NCBI GenBank assembly: GCA_002050235.1
Contig: MWST01000006.1
Span: 62,001-126,000 of the forward strand
Length of the DNA stretch: 64,000 nucleotides
Reading direction: 5' to 3'
Origin: Polyangiaceae bacterium UTPRO1
Lineage (GTDB): Bacteria; Desulfobacterota; Binatia; UTPRO1
Position 1 is the first letter of the stretch, and every line of letters begins with the position of its first letter. Under the pieces are notes generated by a model. It saw only the letters and a list, made by a program, of their open reading frames with translations. It did not search any database and was not told the DNA's origin. Position numbers and translations under genes: made by a program. Positions 1 to 9,129 of the stretch are shown piece by piece.

Positions 1-1
1 C

Positions 2-253
2 GACAGCGTCGGCTACCGCGAGATGGGAGCTTATCTCCGCGGCGACCTCGACTTCGCAGCCGCCTGCGACGCCTTTGCGCGGGCGACGCGCCGCCTCGCC
101 AAGCGCCAGCTCACCTGGTGGCGCTCCGACGCGACGATCGCCTGGTTCCATCCCGACCGCGACGACGCCGCCATACTGACGCGCGCCGCCGCCTGGCTGA
201 GCTCCCCGTGCCCGTCACCTATCTCGACTTCGAGCAGCCCCTCGCTGCGCTAG
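2..253 (+). CDS. miaA: tRNA dimethylallyltransferase MiaA, C-terminal fragment
   Basis: This is the 3' end of a gene that begins before the window. The 83 visible residues open with DSVGYREM and contain ATRRLAKRQLTWWR, the C-terminal signature of MiaA, which prenylates A37 of tRNAs reading UNN codons. The frame is open from base 2 to the TAG at 251-253. The last 46 bases overlap the start of accA in another frame, so the two genes are probably co-transcribed. The catalytic N-terminal half is not in view. The family call rests on the conserved KRQ-TW motif and the start of the following gene. Confidence 0.85.
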   Translation, partial: DSVGYREMGAYLRGDLDFAAACDAFARATRRLAKRQLTWWRSDATIAWFHPDRDDAAILTRAAAWLSSPCPSPISTSSSPSLR

Positions 254-1251
254 ACGCCCGCGTCGCCGCGCTCAGGAGCGGCGAGGTGCGCGGTCCGGCC
301 GCGGCCCGCGAGCTGCGTCAGCTCGCCGCCGCGCGCCGCCGCCTCGAGCGCGAGGTCTACGAATCGCTCTCCGCGTGGCAGCGGGTGCAGCTCGCCCGCC
401 ACGTCGATCGACCGCAGACGCTCGACTACGTCGGCCGGCTCTGCCGCGAATTCTTCGAGCTCCGCGGCGACCGCGCCTTCGCCGACGACCCCGCAATCGT
501 CGCCGGCGTCGGGCTCTGCCACGGACAGCCGCTCGCCGTCGTCGGCCACCAGCGCGGACACGGCACCGCCGAGCGCGTGCGCCGCAACTTCGGCATGGCG
601 AACCCCGAAGGACACCGCAAAGCGATCCGGGCATTCCGGCTCGCGGAGCGCCTCGGCATGCCGGTATTGACGCTCGTCGACACCCAGGGCGCGTATCCCG
701 GCGTCGGCGCCGAGGAGCGCGGCCAGGCCGAGGCCATCGCGCACACGATGCGCACCATGACCGAGCTCCGGGTGCCGATCGTGAGCGTCGTGATCGGAGA
801 AGGCGGCAGCGGCGGCGCGCTCGCCCTGGCGGTCGCCGACCGGGTCTTGATGATGCAATACGCCTGCTACTCGGTGATCTCGCCCGAAGGCTGCGCCGCC
901 ATCCTCTACCGCGACCGCGACCCCGCGCACGTCGCGCGCGCGGCGGCGGCCTTGAAGCTCACCGCCGGCGACCTCCTGCGCGCCGGGGCGATCGACGCGC
1001 TGGTGCCGGAGCCGGCGGGCGGCGCGCATCGCAATCCGCGGCGCGCCCTCGAAGCGGTCGAACGGGCGGTTCTCCACGCGCTCGCGGAGCTGCGCCGGAT
1101 CTCGCCGCTCGTGCTGCGCCGCCGGCGCTACGAGAAGTTCCGCCGCCTCGGAGCGCACGTCGACGGCGGAAGCGCTGCGTCGCGGGCCGCGGCGCCGGGC
1201 GCGCGCGCGCGACGGCGGCGCGCAATTGCAAAGCCGAAAGCGGTACGGTAG
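208..1251 (+). CDS. accA: acetyl-CoA carboxylase carboxyltransferase subunit alpha
   Basis: AccA is the alpha subunit of the carboxyltransferase that moves CO2 from biotin to acetyl-CoA, making malonyl-CoA for fatty-acid synthesis. I start it at GTG 208 (MPVTYLDFEQPL), because AccA proteins begin just before a LDFE-type helix; earlier in-frame codons translate to Arg-rich noise. The crotonase-like core contains GEGGSGGALALAVADRV at about residues 197-213, followed by SVISPEGCAAILYRD, the acetyl-CoA and oxyanion region. At 347 aa it is slightly longer than usual, with a basic Arg-rich tail after residue 300. It overlaps miaA by 46 nt. The beta subunit (accD) is not in the window. Confidence 0.93.
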   Translation: MPVTYLDFEQPLAALDARVAALRSGEVRGPAAARELRQLAAARRRLEREVYESLSAWQRVQLARHVDRPQTLDYVGRLCREFFELRGDRAFADDPAIVAGVGLCHGQPLAVVGHQRGHGTAERVRRNFGMANPEGHRKAIRAFRLAERLGMPVLTLVDTQGAYPGVGAEERGQAEAIAHTMRTMTELRVPIVSVVIGEGGSGGALALAVADRVLMMQYACYSVISPEGCAAILYRDRDPAHVARAAAALKLTAGDLLRAGAIDALVPEPAGGAHRNPRRALEAVERAVLHALAELRRISPLVLRRRRYEKFRRLGAHVDGGSAASRAAAPGARARRRRAIAKPKAVR

Positions 1252-1280
1252 CAGTCGCGGCTTTGAAGGACGCGACCGAC

Positions 1281-2390
1281 GTGCCACGGACCAGCGCCCG
1301 AGATCCCTTGGTCGATCGCGAGCGCGCCAAGATCGACCGGATCGACGAGCGTATTCTCGGTCTCCTGAATGAGCGGGCGCGCCTCGCACAGCGCATCGGC
1401 GCCCGCAAGGCGCGGCGCCGGAAGGCTCGGGCCGACGCTCCCGAGGGCTTCTGGGTCCCGAGCCGTGAGAAGCGCATCCGCCGCCGGCTGCGCACCCTCA
1501 ACCGGGGCCCGCTCTCCGACGACCACGTGGCCGCCATCTTCCGCGAGATCATCTCGGCGTCGCGAGCCCTCGAAGCGCGGCTGACGGTCGCCTACCTGGG
1601 GCCGGAGGGAACGTTCACCAATCAGGCCGCGCGCGAGATCTTCGGCAGCGGGGTGGCGCTCACCCCTGCGGAATCGATCGCCGAGGTCTTCACCGAGGTC
1701 GAGCGCCGCCGCGCCGACTTCGGCGTCGTACCGGTCGAGAATTCCACCGAGGGCGCGGTGACGTCGACGCTCGACCTCCTGATCGAGTCGCCGCTGCGGA
1801 TCGCCGGCGAAGTCCGGCTCGACGTGGAGCAGTGTCTGGTCGGCACCGCGCCCGAGTGGTCGGCGATCCGTCGCGTGCTCTCGCATCCGCAGGGCCTCGC
1901 CCAGTGCCGGCGCTGGCTGGCGGCGAACCTGCCGCAGGCGAGCCTGGAGCCGGTCGCCAGCACCAGCCGGGCCGCGGAGCTCGCCGCCGGCGACCCGGCC
2001 ACCGCCGCGGTCGCCAGCCGCCTCGCAGCCGAGCGCGCAGGTCTCAGGATCCTCGCTGCCGACATCCAGGACCAGCGTGGCAACGCCACCCGCTTCTTCG
2101 TCCTCGGGCACCGCGACGCCGAGACTCCGTCGGGCGACGACAAGACGTCGATCGTCTGCACGGTGAAGGACGAGATCGGCGTGCTCGCGAAGCTCCTGCA
2201 GCCGCTGGCCGCAAGCGGCGTCAGCCTGCACAAGATCGAGTCGCGTCCGCTCCGCGGGCGCCCGTGGGAATACGTCTTCTTCCTCGATCTCCGCGGTCAC
2301 CGCTCCGACGCGCGCGTGAAGCGGGCTCTGGCGCGCATGCAGCCGCTCACCACGTCGCTCAAGATCCTCGGATCGTATCCGGCAGCATGA
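1281..2390 (+). CDS. pheA: bifunctional chorismate mutase / prephenate dehydratase
   Basis: The P-protein converts chorismate to prephenate and then phenylpyruvate, committing carbon to phenylalanine. An AroQ-type mutase helix bundle fills about residues 8-95 (DRERAKIDRIDERILGLLNERARLAQRIG). A prephenate dehydratase domain starts near 101 (VAYLGPEGTFTNQAA) and carries the GNATRFFVLG active-site motif near 265. A C-terminal ACT domain from about 284 includes KIESRPLRGRPWEYVFFLDL, the expected phenylalanine-sensing region, so feedback inhibition is likely. The frame is open far upstream. GTG 1281 is chosen because AAGGA lies 10 nt before it and it leaves a normal N-terminus (369 aa). It is followed 22 nt later by hisC. 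Confidence 0.93.
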   Translation: MPRTSARDPLVDRERAKIDRIDERILGLLNERARLAQRIGARKARRRKARADAPEGFWVPSREKRIRRRLRTLNRGPLSDDHVAAIFREIISASRALEARLTVAYLGPEGTFTNQAAREIFGSGVALTPAESIAEVFTEVERRRADFGVVPVENSTEGAVTSTLDLLIESPLRIAGEVRLDVEQCLVGTAPEWSAIRRVLSHPQGLAQCRRWLAANLPQASLEPVASTSRAAELAAGDPATAAVASRLAAERAGLRILAADIQDQRGNATRFFVLGHRDAETPSGDDKTSIVCTVKDEIGVLAKLLQPLAASGVSLHKIESRPLRGRPWEYVFFLDLRGHRSDARVKRALARMQPLTTSLKILGSYPAA

Positions 2391-2412
2391 CATTCCTGCT
2401 ATTCGGAGGACC

Positions 2413-3537
2413 ATGAGCACGCGTGCAGGCAGCATCGACGTCAAGAGCCTCACCCCGGAGTGGATCCAGCGGCTCGCTCCGTATCCGCCCGGCATGCCGC
2501 TCGAGGAGCTGGAGCGCGAATACGGCATCACCGGATCGATCAAGCTCGCCTCGAACGAGAACCCCTACGGACCGTCGCCGCGAGCGCTCGCCGCGATCGC
2601 CGCGGCGCTGCCGAGCCTGCACCGCTATCCCGACGGCAGCGGCTTCTACCTGCGGCAGGCGCTGGCGAAGCGGATCGGCGTTCCCGCCGACGCCATCATC
2701 CTCGGCAACGGCTCGAACGACATCATCGAGCTCGCGGTGCGGGCCTTCCTGCGCCCCGGCGACGAAGCCGTCATGGCCGATCAGGCCTTCGTCATCTATC
2801 AGATGGTGGTCCAGGCCGTCGGCGCGACGGCGCGATGCGTGCCGCTGCGCCGCTTCACCCACGACCTCGAGGCTATCAAAGCGGTGATCGGACCGGCGAC
2901 CCGCCTCGTCTTCCTCGCCAACCCGAACAACCCGACGGGCACGATCTACACCCGCGAGAGCTGGGAGGACTTCCTCGCCGACGTGCCGCCGCACGTGCTC
3001 GTAGTTGCCGACGACGCCTACGCCGACTACGTCGAGGACCCCGACTATCCCGACTCGCTCGGCTACCAGCGTCACGATCGCCTCCTCCTGACGCTGCGCA
3101 CGTTCTCGAAGATCTACGGGCTGGCCGGCGTCCGCATCGGCTACGGCATCGGGCCGCTCGCGGTCATCGAGGTCCTGAACCGCATCCGCCAGCCCTTCAA
3201 CGTCAATGCGCTCGCGCAGGTCGCCGCGCTCGCCGCGCTCGACGACGTCGAGCACGTCGAGCGGACTCGCCGCAACAACCTCGAAGGGCTCGCGTATCTC
3301 CGCGGCGTCTGCGAGCGGCTCGGTCGGCCGTACGTCCCGAGCTGGGCGAACTTCCTGCTGGTCGACGTCGGCGACGGCGCTCGGGTCTACGAAGAGCTGC
3401 TGCGCCGCGGCGTCATCGTCCGGCCCATGGACGTCTACGGCTTTCCGCGCCACCTGCGGGTGAGCGTCGGCACGCCGGCCGAGAACGAGCGCTTCGCCGC
3501 TTCGCTCGCCGCCGTCCTCGCGGCGGCGACGCCGTGA
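2413..3537 (+). CDS. hisC: histidinol-phosphate / aromatic aminotransferase (HisC family)
   Basis: This PLP-dependent fold-type I aminotransferase has KLASNENPYGPSP near the N-terminus, NPNNPTGT, and the PLP lysine at about Lys233 in TFSKIYGLAGVRIGYG. The C-terminal LRVSVGTPAENERF holds the substrate carboxylate arginine. It has 374 aa, normal for HisC. ATG 2413 has GGAGGA 3 nt upstream. It sits between pheA and tyrA and its stop overlaps the tyrA GTG by 4 nt. From this context I infer that it may transaminate phenylpyruvate or prephenate-derived substrates as well as, or instead of, imidazole-acetol phosphate. Sequence alone does not separate these roles. Confidence 0.9.
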   Translation: MSTRAGSIDVKSLTPEWIQRLAPYPPGMPLEELEREYGITGSIKLASNENPYGPSPRALAAIAAALPSLHRYPDGSGFYLRQALAKRIGVPADAIILGNGSNDIIELAVRAFLRPGDEAVMADQAFVIYQMVVQAVGATARCVPLRRFTHDLEAIKAVIGPATRLVFLANPNNPTGTIYTRESWEDFLADVPPHVLVVADDAYADYVEDPDYPDSLGYQRHDRLLLTLRTFSKIYGLAGVRIGYGIGPLAVIEVLNRIRQPFNVNALAQVAALAALDDVEHVERTRRNNLEGLAYLRGVCERLGRPYVPSWANFLLVDVGDGARVYEELLRRGVIVRPMDVYGFPRHLRVSVGTPAENERFAASLAAVLAAATP

Positions 3538-4397
3538 AGCCGGTAGCCGATCGGCTGCTGATCGCGGGGGTCGGCCTGATCGGCGCGTCGCTCGGCCTGG
3601 CACTGCGCGAGCGCGGCGCGGTGGGAGAGATCGTCGGACTCGGCCGCTCGCTGGACAACCTGCGCGTGGCGCGTCGGCGCGGCGCCATCGACCGGGCCGA
3701 GCGCGATCCGGCGCGCGCGACTCGCGACGTCGACCTCGTCGTCGTCGCGACGCCGGTCGGCACGATCGCGCCGCTGGTCGCGAATCTGGTGCGTACGCTG
3801 CCGCCGACCGCCGCCGTCACCGACGCGGGGAGCGTGAAGGGCGCGGTCGTGGCCGCGGTCGAGCGCGCCCTCGGTGCGACTGCGGCCCGCTTCTGCGGCA
3901 GCCATCCGATTGCCGGCAGCGAGCTCGCCGGCGCCGCCGCTGCGCGCCGCGATCTCCTGGACGGCCGCCGCTGCATCCTGACGCCCACGGCGCGGACGGC
4001 GGCTGCGACCCGGCGGCGCGTGCGCGCCCTGTGGACGGCCGCCGGCATGCGGGTCGAGACCATGACGGCGGTGCGCCACGACGACCTCTACGCCCTGGTG
4101 AGCCACCTGCCGCAGGCCGTCGCCACCGCGCTCGTCAATGCGGCCGCCGAGGGCGGCCGCGGCCGCGCGCTCGCGTACGCGGGAAGCGGCTTTCGCGACG
4201 TGACCCGGATCGCCGACAGTCCCGCCGTCATCTGGCGCGACATCCTGCTCGCCAACCGCGACCCCGTGCTGGCGGCGCTTGCGGCCTTCGGCGCCGCCTG
4301 CGAGCGCTTGCGGGCGGCGATCGCCGCCGGCGACGGCGCCGGCATCGAGCGCGAGCTCGGACGGGCGCGGCGCGCGCGGCGGCGGGCGGCGCCGTGA
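3534..4397 (+). CDS. tyrA: prephenate / arogenate dehydrogenase
   Basis: TyrA oxidatively decarboxylates prephenate (or arogenate) towards tyrosine. The 287-aa protein opens with a Rossmann motif GVGLIGASLG (residues 12-21). It then has VVVATPVGTIAPL, TDAGSVKG and FCGSHPIAGSELAGA, the conserved dehydrogenase signatures. A helical dimerisation part follows (DDLYALVSHLPQAVATAL, GSGFRDVTRIADSPAVIWRDI). No ACT domain follows. The start is GTG 3534, overlapping the hisC stop by 4 nt; the open frame extends far upstream but only from here does it look like TyrA. Its own stop overlaps the aroA GTG, so hisC-tyrA-aroA are translationally coupled. Confidence 0.92.
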   Translation: MKPVADRLLIAGVGLIGASLGLALRERGAVGEIVGLGRSLDNLRVARRRGAIDRAERDPARATRDVDLVVVATPVGTIAPLVANLVRTLPPTAAVTDAGSVKGAVVAAVERALGATAARFCGSHPIAGSELAGAAAARRDLLDGRRCILTPTARTAAATRRRVRALWTAAGMRVETMTAVRHDDLYALVSHLPQAVATALVNAAAEGGRGRALAYAGSGFRDVTRIADSPAVIWRDILLANRDPVLAALAAFGAACERLRAAIAAGDGAGIERELGRARRARRRAAP

Positions 4398-5683
4398 CGA
4401 GCCGCACCATCGCGCCTGCCGGCCGGGGGCTCCGCGGCCGCCTCGTCGTCCCGAGCGACAAGTCGATCGCGCACCGGGCGCTCCTCGTCGGCGCCGTCGC
4501 CGAGGGCACGACCGTCGTACGCGGCTTCCAAGGCGGACGCGACAACCGCGCCACCATGGCTGCTTGCCGCGCGCTCGGCGTCGCCATCGACGAGCGCGGC
4601 GAGACGCTGACGATCGCCGGCGCCGGCTTCGACGGCCTGCGCGCCCCGGCCGGCGACATCGATTGCGAGAACTCCGGGACGACGATGCGCCTGCTCGCGG
4701 GTCTGCTCGCCGGCCGGCCGTTCACCAGCCGGCTGGTCGGCGACGCGTCCCTGTTGCGGCGGCCGATGCGCCGCGTAATCGAGCCCCTCGGTCGCATGGG
4801 AGCCGCGATCACGAGCGAGCCGGGCGACGGAAGGGCGCCGCTGCGCATCGAGGGCCGGGCCCTCGTCGGGGTGCAGCACACACTCGCGGTAGCGAGCGCG
4901 CAGGTGAAGTCGGCAATCCTGCTGGCCGGACTGCAGGCGAGCGGTTCTACGCGGGTCGACGAGCCGGCACGCTCGCGCGATCACACCGAGCGCATGCTCC
5001 GCGACTTCGGCGCCAGGCTTTGCGGCGGCGAGCTCTGGGTGGCCCTCGACGGACCGCAGCGCCTGCGCGGCACCACGATAGACTTGCCCGGCGACTTCTC
5101 GTCGGCGGCCTTCCTGGTGGTCGCCGCCGCCGTCATCCCCGGCTCGGAGATCCGCCTGACCGGCGTCGGCCTCAATCCGACGCGCACCGGCCTGCTCGAC
5201 GCCCTCGCCGCGATGGGGGCGGCGATCGAAGTCGTACCGGAGGCGGGCGCATCGGAGCCGGTCGGCACGCTGGTCGTGCGCCATGGGCCGCTCCACGCCA
5301 CGCACATCGCCGGCGAGCTCCTCGTGCGCTGCATCGACGAGTTCCCGATCCTCTGCATCGCCGCCGCCCGTGCCGAGGGCACGACCGAGATCCGCGACGC
5401 CGCGGAGCTGCGCGTGAAGGAGAGCGATCGCGTCGCGGTCATGGCCGAGCTGCTGCGCGCTCTCGGCGTCGCCGTCGCCGAGCTTCCCGACGGGCTCGTC
5501 ATTCACGGCGCTTCGCGCCTCGGCGGCGCGCGCGTCGATCCGCGCGGCGACCACCGTATAGCCATGGCGGCAGCGGTGGCCGGCCTCGCCGGCGCGGCGC
5601 CGGTCGTCATCGACGATCCCGACTGCGCCGAGGTGTCGTTTCCCGGCTTCTACGCGATCCTGGCCCGGGCGGCGGGCGCATGA
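4394..5683 (+). CDS. aroA: 3-phosphoshikimate 1-carboxyvinyltransferase (EPSP synthase)
   Basis: AroA joins PEP to shikimate-3-phosphate, the penultimate step to chorismate. The motif VPSDKSIAHRALL (Lys23, Arg28) lies near the N-terminus. ENSGTTMRLLAGLLAG forms the substrate loop, followed by LLRRPMRRVIEPL and a C-terminal ELRVKESDRVAVMAELLRALG and PRGDHRIAMAAAVAGL. At 429 aa it is full length. It starts at GTG 4394, overlapping the tyrA stop by 4 nt, and its TGA overlaps the cmk ATG. The aroA-cmk-rpsA order is widely conserved in Proteobacteria-like genomes. Confidence 0.95.
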   Translation: MTSRTIAPAGRGLRGRLVVPSDKSIAHRALLVGAVAEGTTVVRGFQGGRDNRATMAACRALGVAIDERGETLTIAGAGFDGLRAPAGDIDCENSGTTMRLLAGLLAGRPFTSRLVGDASLLRRPMRRVIEPLGRMGAAITSEPGDGRAPLRIEGRALVGVQHTLAVASAQVKSAILLAGLQASGSTRVDEPARSRDHTERMLRDFGARLCGGELWVALDGPQRLRGTTIDLPGDFSSAAFLVVAAAVIPGSEIRLTGVGLNPTRTGLLDALAAMGAAIEVVPEAGASEPVGTLVVRHGPLHATHIAGELLVRCIDEFPILCIAAARAEGTTEIRDAAELRVKESDRVAVMAELLRALGVAVAELPDGLVIHGASRLGGARVDPRGDHRIAMAAAVAGLAGAAPVVIDDPDCAEVSFPGFYAILARAAGA

Positions 5684-6360
5684 GCACGGCTCCGCGGCGA
5701 CTGATCGTCGCCATCGATGGACCCGCGGGCGCGGGCAAGAGCACTCTGGCGCGCGCCCTGGCGCGCGCCCTCGGCTACACCTACGTCGACAGCGGCGCGA
5801 TGTACCGCGTCGTCGGCCTGGCGGCGCGGGCACGCGGCCTGGCGGCGACCGACGCCGAGGCGCTCGCAGCCCTCATCGACGGCCTCGACTTCGCGCTCCG
5901 GCCGGAGCCGGCCGGGCAGCGCGTCTTCCTCTCGGGTCGCGACGTCACCGAGGAGCTCCGAACGCCGGCGGTGGGGGAGTGGGCGTCCCGGGTCGCGGCG
6001 CTGCCCGCGGTACGCACCCGCCTGGTCGAGCGCCAGCGCCGGCTCGGCGAAGCCGGGGGCGTAGTCATGGACGGGCGCGACATCGGCACCGTCGTCTTCC
6101 CCGAGGCGGACTGCAAGTTCTTCGTCACGGCGAGCGCCGCCGAGCGGGCGCGGCGGCGAGCCCGTGAGATCGGGGCGCCGGAGGCCGAGCTCGGGGCGAT
6201 TCAGCGCGACATCGAGGCCCGGGACCGGCGCGACTCGGAGCGGGCGCTCGCGCCGCTGCGGGCGGCGGCGGACGCGGTGACGATCGACACCACCGGGAGC
6301 ACCGCCGAGGAGGTGCTGGAGCAGGTCCTGGCGCGGGTGGCGGAGCGCGCAAAAGCTTGA
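5680..6360 (+). CDS. cmk: cytidylate kinase
   Basis: Cmk phosphorylates CMP and dCMP to the diphosphates. The P-loop DGPAGAGKST sits at residues 13-22, followed by YVDSGAMYRVVGL, the CMP-binding segment. GGVVMDGRDIGTVVFPEADCKFFVTASAAERARRRA holds the DGRDIGT motif and the LID region. The ATG at 5680 overlaps the aroA stop (ATGA) and gives 226 aa, the normal size. It leads into rpsA after a 78-nt gap. Confidence 0.95.
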   Translation: MSTAPRRLIVAIDGPAGAGKSTLARALARALGYTYVDSGAMYRVVGLAARARGLAATDAEALAALIDGLDFALRPEPAGQRVFLSGRDVTEELRTPAVGEWASRVAALPAVRTRLVERQRRLGEAGGVVMDGRDIGTVVFPEADCKFFVTASAAERARRRAREIGAPEAELGAIQRDIEARDRRDSERALAPLRAAADAVTIDTTGSTAEEVLEQVLARVAERAKA

Positions 6361-6438
6361 ACTTCCAAGAGCAGGGCGGTAAGGAGGGTGGCTCTCGCGC
6401 GCCGCGCCGACCAAACGATCCCAGGGGGTGAGCAGTTG

Positions 6439-8193
6439 ATGACCGAGGACAATCACGAAACGCATGCAGGTGCAGCCGGAGGCGCCGAGGATTTCGGCCA
6501 CCTCTTCGAGCAGAGCATGCGGGCGGTCCGACCTGGGGAAATCGTCAAGGGGCGCGTCGTCTTGGTCGCGCGCGATCACGTCACCGTCGACATCGGCTAC
6601 AAGAGCGAAGGGCAGATCGGCATCCACGAGTTCCGCGACCGCGACGGACAGGTCGGCGTCAAGGAAGGCGACGAGGTCGACGTCTATTTCGAAGCCTCGG
6701 AATCGGAAGACGGCGGCATCGTCCTGTCGCGACAGAAGGCCGAGCAGCTGCGAGTGTGGAAGGACATCGAGCAGGCTTTCGAAGCCCAGGGCGCCGTCGA
6801 AGGTACCATCGTCGGCAAGGTGAAGGGCGGCTTGAAGGTCGACATCGGCGTCGCCGCCTTCCTGCCGGGCTCGCACGCCGACCTGCGTCCGGCCCGCAAC
6901 CTCGATCGCTTCATCGGGCAGCGCACGCGCTTCTCGATCCTCAAGTTCAACCGCTCGCGCGGCAACGTCGTGGTCTCGCGGCGCGCCGTCATGGAGCGCG
7001 AGCGCCAGTCGCTGAAGGGCGAGACCCTGAAGGTGCTCGAGGAGGGCGTGATCCTCGAGGGCACCGTGAAGAACATCACCGACTACGGCGCCTTCGTCGA
7101 CCTCGGCGGCATCGACGGGCTCCTGCACATCACCGACATGTCGTGGGGCCGCATCGGCCACCCGTCGGAGGTGCTGAACGTCGGCGACAAGGTGCGTGTC
7201 GTGGTGCTGAAGTACGACCCCGACCGCGAGCGCGTGTCGCTCGGCATGAAGCAGATCATGCCCGATCCGTGGCACACGGTGCACGAGCGCTTCGCGCCCG
7301 GCATGAAGGTCAAAGGCAAGGTCGTGAGCCTCACCGACTACGGCGCCTTCGTCGAGCTCGAGAAGGGCGTCGAAGGCCTGATCCACGTCTCCGAGATGTC
7401 GTGGACCCGCCGCGTGAGCCATCCGTCGAAAGTCCTGAACCCGGGGGACGACGTCGACGTGGTCGTGCTCGACGTCGATCCGGCGAACCGCCGCATCTCG
7501 CTCGGCCTGAAGCAAGCCGAGCCGAATCCGTGGGAGATGGTGAAGATCAACCACCCCGTCGGGAGCCGCATCCAGGGCAAAGTGAAGAGCGTCACCGACT
7601 TCGGAGTCTTCGTCGGCGTCGACGAGGGCATCGACGGCCTCGTGCACGTCTCGGACCTGCACTGGACGAAGAAGGTCAAACACCCCTCGGAGATCTTCAA
7701 GAAAGGCGACGACGTCGAGGCGGTGGTGCTCGCAATCGACGTCGCCAACGAGCGCATCTCGCTCGGCATCAAGCAGCTCCAGGAAGACCCTTGGAACGCG
7801 ATGCCGACGCGCTACCCCGTCGGCAGCAAGGTCAAAGGCGTGGTCACCAGCGTCACCGACTTCGGCGTCTTCGTCGAGCTCGAAGAGGGGCTCGAGGGCC
7901 TGATCCACGTGAGCCAGCTCTCCACCGAGCGGATCGACAAGCCGTCGCAGCTGTTCACGGTCGGGGACGCGGTCGAGGCCGAGGTGACCAACGTCGATCC
8001 GCGCGAACGCCGCATCGGGCTCAGCATCCGGGCGCTCAAGCGCAGCGAGGAACGGGAGGAGGTCGACAGCTATCTCCGCCGCGAGCGCGAGAGCTCGAAG
8101 TTTTCGTTCGAGGACATCCTGAACGAGGAGCTGCGCCTCGACCGCGACGAAGGCGAGCGGCCCGCGAAGGCTAAGGGCACGCTCGAGAAGTAG
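6439..8193 (+). CDS. rpsA: 30S ribosomal protein S1
   Basis: S1 binds mRNA and helps load it on the 30S subunit. Six S1/OB repeats are readable, starting near residues 31, 115, 204, 288, 375 and 462. Repeats 3-6 show the strong ITDYGAFVDLGGIDGLLHITDMSW type of pattern; repeats 1-2 are the more divergent ribosome-binding pair. The length (584 aa) is standard. I use ATG 6439 because GGGGGTGA lies 7 nt before it. An in-frame GTG at 6388 directly abuts an AAGGAGG and is too close for initiation. The 78-nt leader could carry S1 autoregulation, as in other bacteria, but I see no defined structure. Confidence 0.95.
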   Translation: MTEDNHETHAGAAGGAEDFGHLFEQSMRAVRPGEIVKGRVVLVARDHVTVDIGYKSEGQIGIHEFRDRDGQVGVKEGDEVDVYFEASESEDGGIVLSRQKAEQLRVWKDIEQAFEAQGAVEGTIVGKVKGGLKVDIGVAAFLPGSHADLRPARNLDRFIGQRTRFSILKFNRSRGNVVVSRRAVMERERQSLKGETLKVLEEGVILEGTVKNITDYGAFVDLGGIDGLLHITDMSWGRIGHPSEVLNVGDKVRVVVLKYDPDRERVSLGMKQIMPDPWHTVHERFAPGMKVKGKVVSLTDYGAFVELEKGVEGLIHVSEMSWTRRVSHPSKVLNPGDDVDVVVLDVDPANRRISLGLKQAEPNPWEMVKINHPVGSRIQGKVKSVTDFGVFVGVDEGIDGLVHVSDLHWTKKVKHPSEIFKKGDDVEAVVLAIDVANERISLGIKQLQEDPWNAMPTRYPVGSKVKGVVTSVTDFGVFVELEEGLEGLIHVSQLSTERIDKPSQLFTVGDAVEAEVTNVDPRERRIGLSIRALKRSEEREEVDSYLRRERESSKFSFEDILNEELRLDRDEGERPAKAKGTLEK

Positions 8194-8214
8194 CCCCGGA
8201 CCAAGGGCGGTCTC

Positions 8215-9114
8215 ATGGCGCAAGGGCGTCCCGTCATGCGCGGGTTGATGGTGCTCTTCATCGTGGTGGCGATGTTCTTCGCGGCCGCCTTCGCCTTGAC
8301 GGTCGCGAGCGGCGGCAAGGTGGACACGCTGTTCGCGCTCGGCGACAAGGTCGGCGTCGTCGAGGTGAAGGGCGTGATCAACGAGAGCAGCGACGCCGTA
8401 GAGGCGTTGAAGGCCTTTGCGAAGACCGCCGCGGTCAAGGCGATCGTCGTTCGCGTCGAGTCCCCCGGCGGCGGCGTCGCCCCCTCGCAGGAGATCTACG
8501 AGGCGATCCGCAAGGCGCGGGAAGCGAAGCCGGTCGTCGCTTCGATGGGCGGCGTCGCGGCTTCGGGCGGCTACTACATCGCCAGCGCCTGCGACGCGAT
8601 CGTCGCCAACCCGGGAACCCTGACCGGCTCGATCGGCGTCATCCTGGAGCTCGGCAACGTCGAAGGCCTGTTGCAGAAGCTCGGCATCCAACCCGAGATC
8701 GTCAAAGCCGGGGCGTACAAGGACATGGGCTCGTTCGTACGCGCGATGACCGAGAGCGAGCGCAGCCTCTTCCAGGAGATGATCGACAGCGTGCACGCGC
8801 AGTTCATCGCCGCGGTCGCCGCCGGACGCGGCATGGACGAGGAGCGGGTGCGCGCGCTCGCCGACGGCCGCATCTTTTCGGGCGAACAGGCGCGGGTCGC
8901 GGGCCTGGTCGACGAGCTCGGCGGCTTCGAGGACGCGGTCGCCCTCGCGGCCGCGAAGGGAGGCATCGAGGGGGAGCCGCGCCTCAGTCGGGCGCGCTCG
9001 AGCAAGGAGCCGTGGTGGTTCCGGCTGCTGTTCGATTTCACGCCGACCTCGCCGTTCTCGTCCTATCGCGGATTCGGATTACAAATCGTATACGAAGGCC
9101 CGTTTCTGCACTGA
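8215..9114 (+). CDS. sppA: signal peptide peptidase SppA (short S49 form)
   Basis: This membrane-anchored S49 serine protease degrades cleaved signal peptides. A single N-terminal membrane segment (GLMVLFIVVAMFFAAAFALTV) is followed by a ClpP-like fold. Ser117 in VAASGGYYIASACDAI is the expected nucleophile and Lys169 in VKAGAYKDMGS the general base. LTGSIGVI is the conserved strand between them. At 299 aa it is the short, single-domain form. It sits between rpsA and the IHF gene, a common deltaproteobacterial order. ATG 8215 is used; a second ATG lies seven codons in. Confidence 0.92.
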   Translation: MAQGRPVMRGLMVLFIVVAMFFAAAFALTVASGGKVDTLFALGDKVGVVEVKGVINESSDAVEALKAFAKTAAVKAIVVRVESPGGGVAPSQEIYEAIRKAREAKPVVASMGGVAASGGYYIASACDAIVANPGTLTGSIGVILELGNVEGLLQKLGIQPEIVKAGAYKDMGSFVRAMTESERSLFQEMIDSVHAQFIAAVAAGRGMDEERVRALADGRIFSGEQARVAGLVDELGGFEDAVALAAAKGGIEGEPRLSRARSSKEPWWFRLLFDFTPTSPFSSYRGFGLQIVYEGPFLH

Positions 9115-9129
9115 AGCCGAGGAGGGAGC

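Noticed and set aside
6388..6438. Upstream GTG start for rpsA next to AAGGAGG
   Set aside because: The ribosome site directly abuts the GTG, and the added residues are not S1-like.
5650..8796. 1048-codon minus-strand open frame opposite cmk, rpsA and sppA
   Set aside because: It is a GC-driven shadow of clearly real genes; its repeats mirror the S1 repeats of rpsA.
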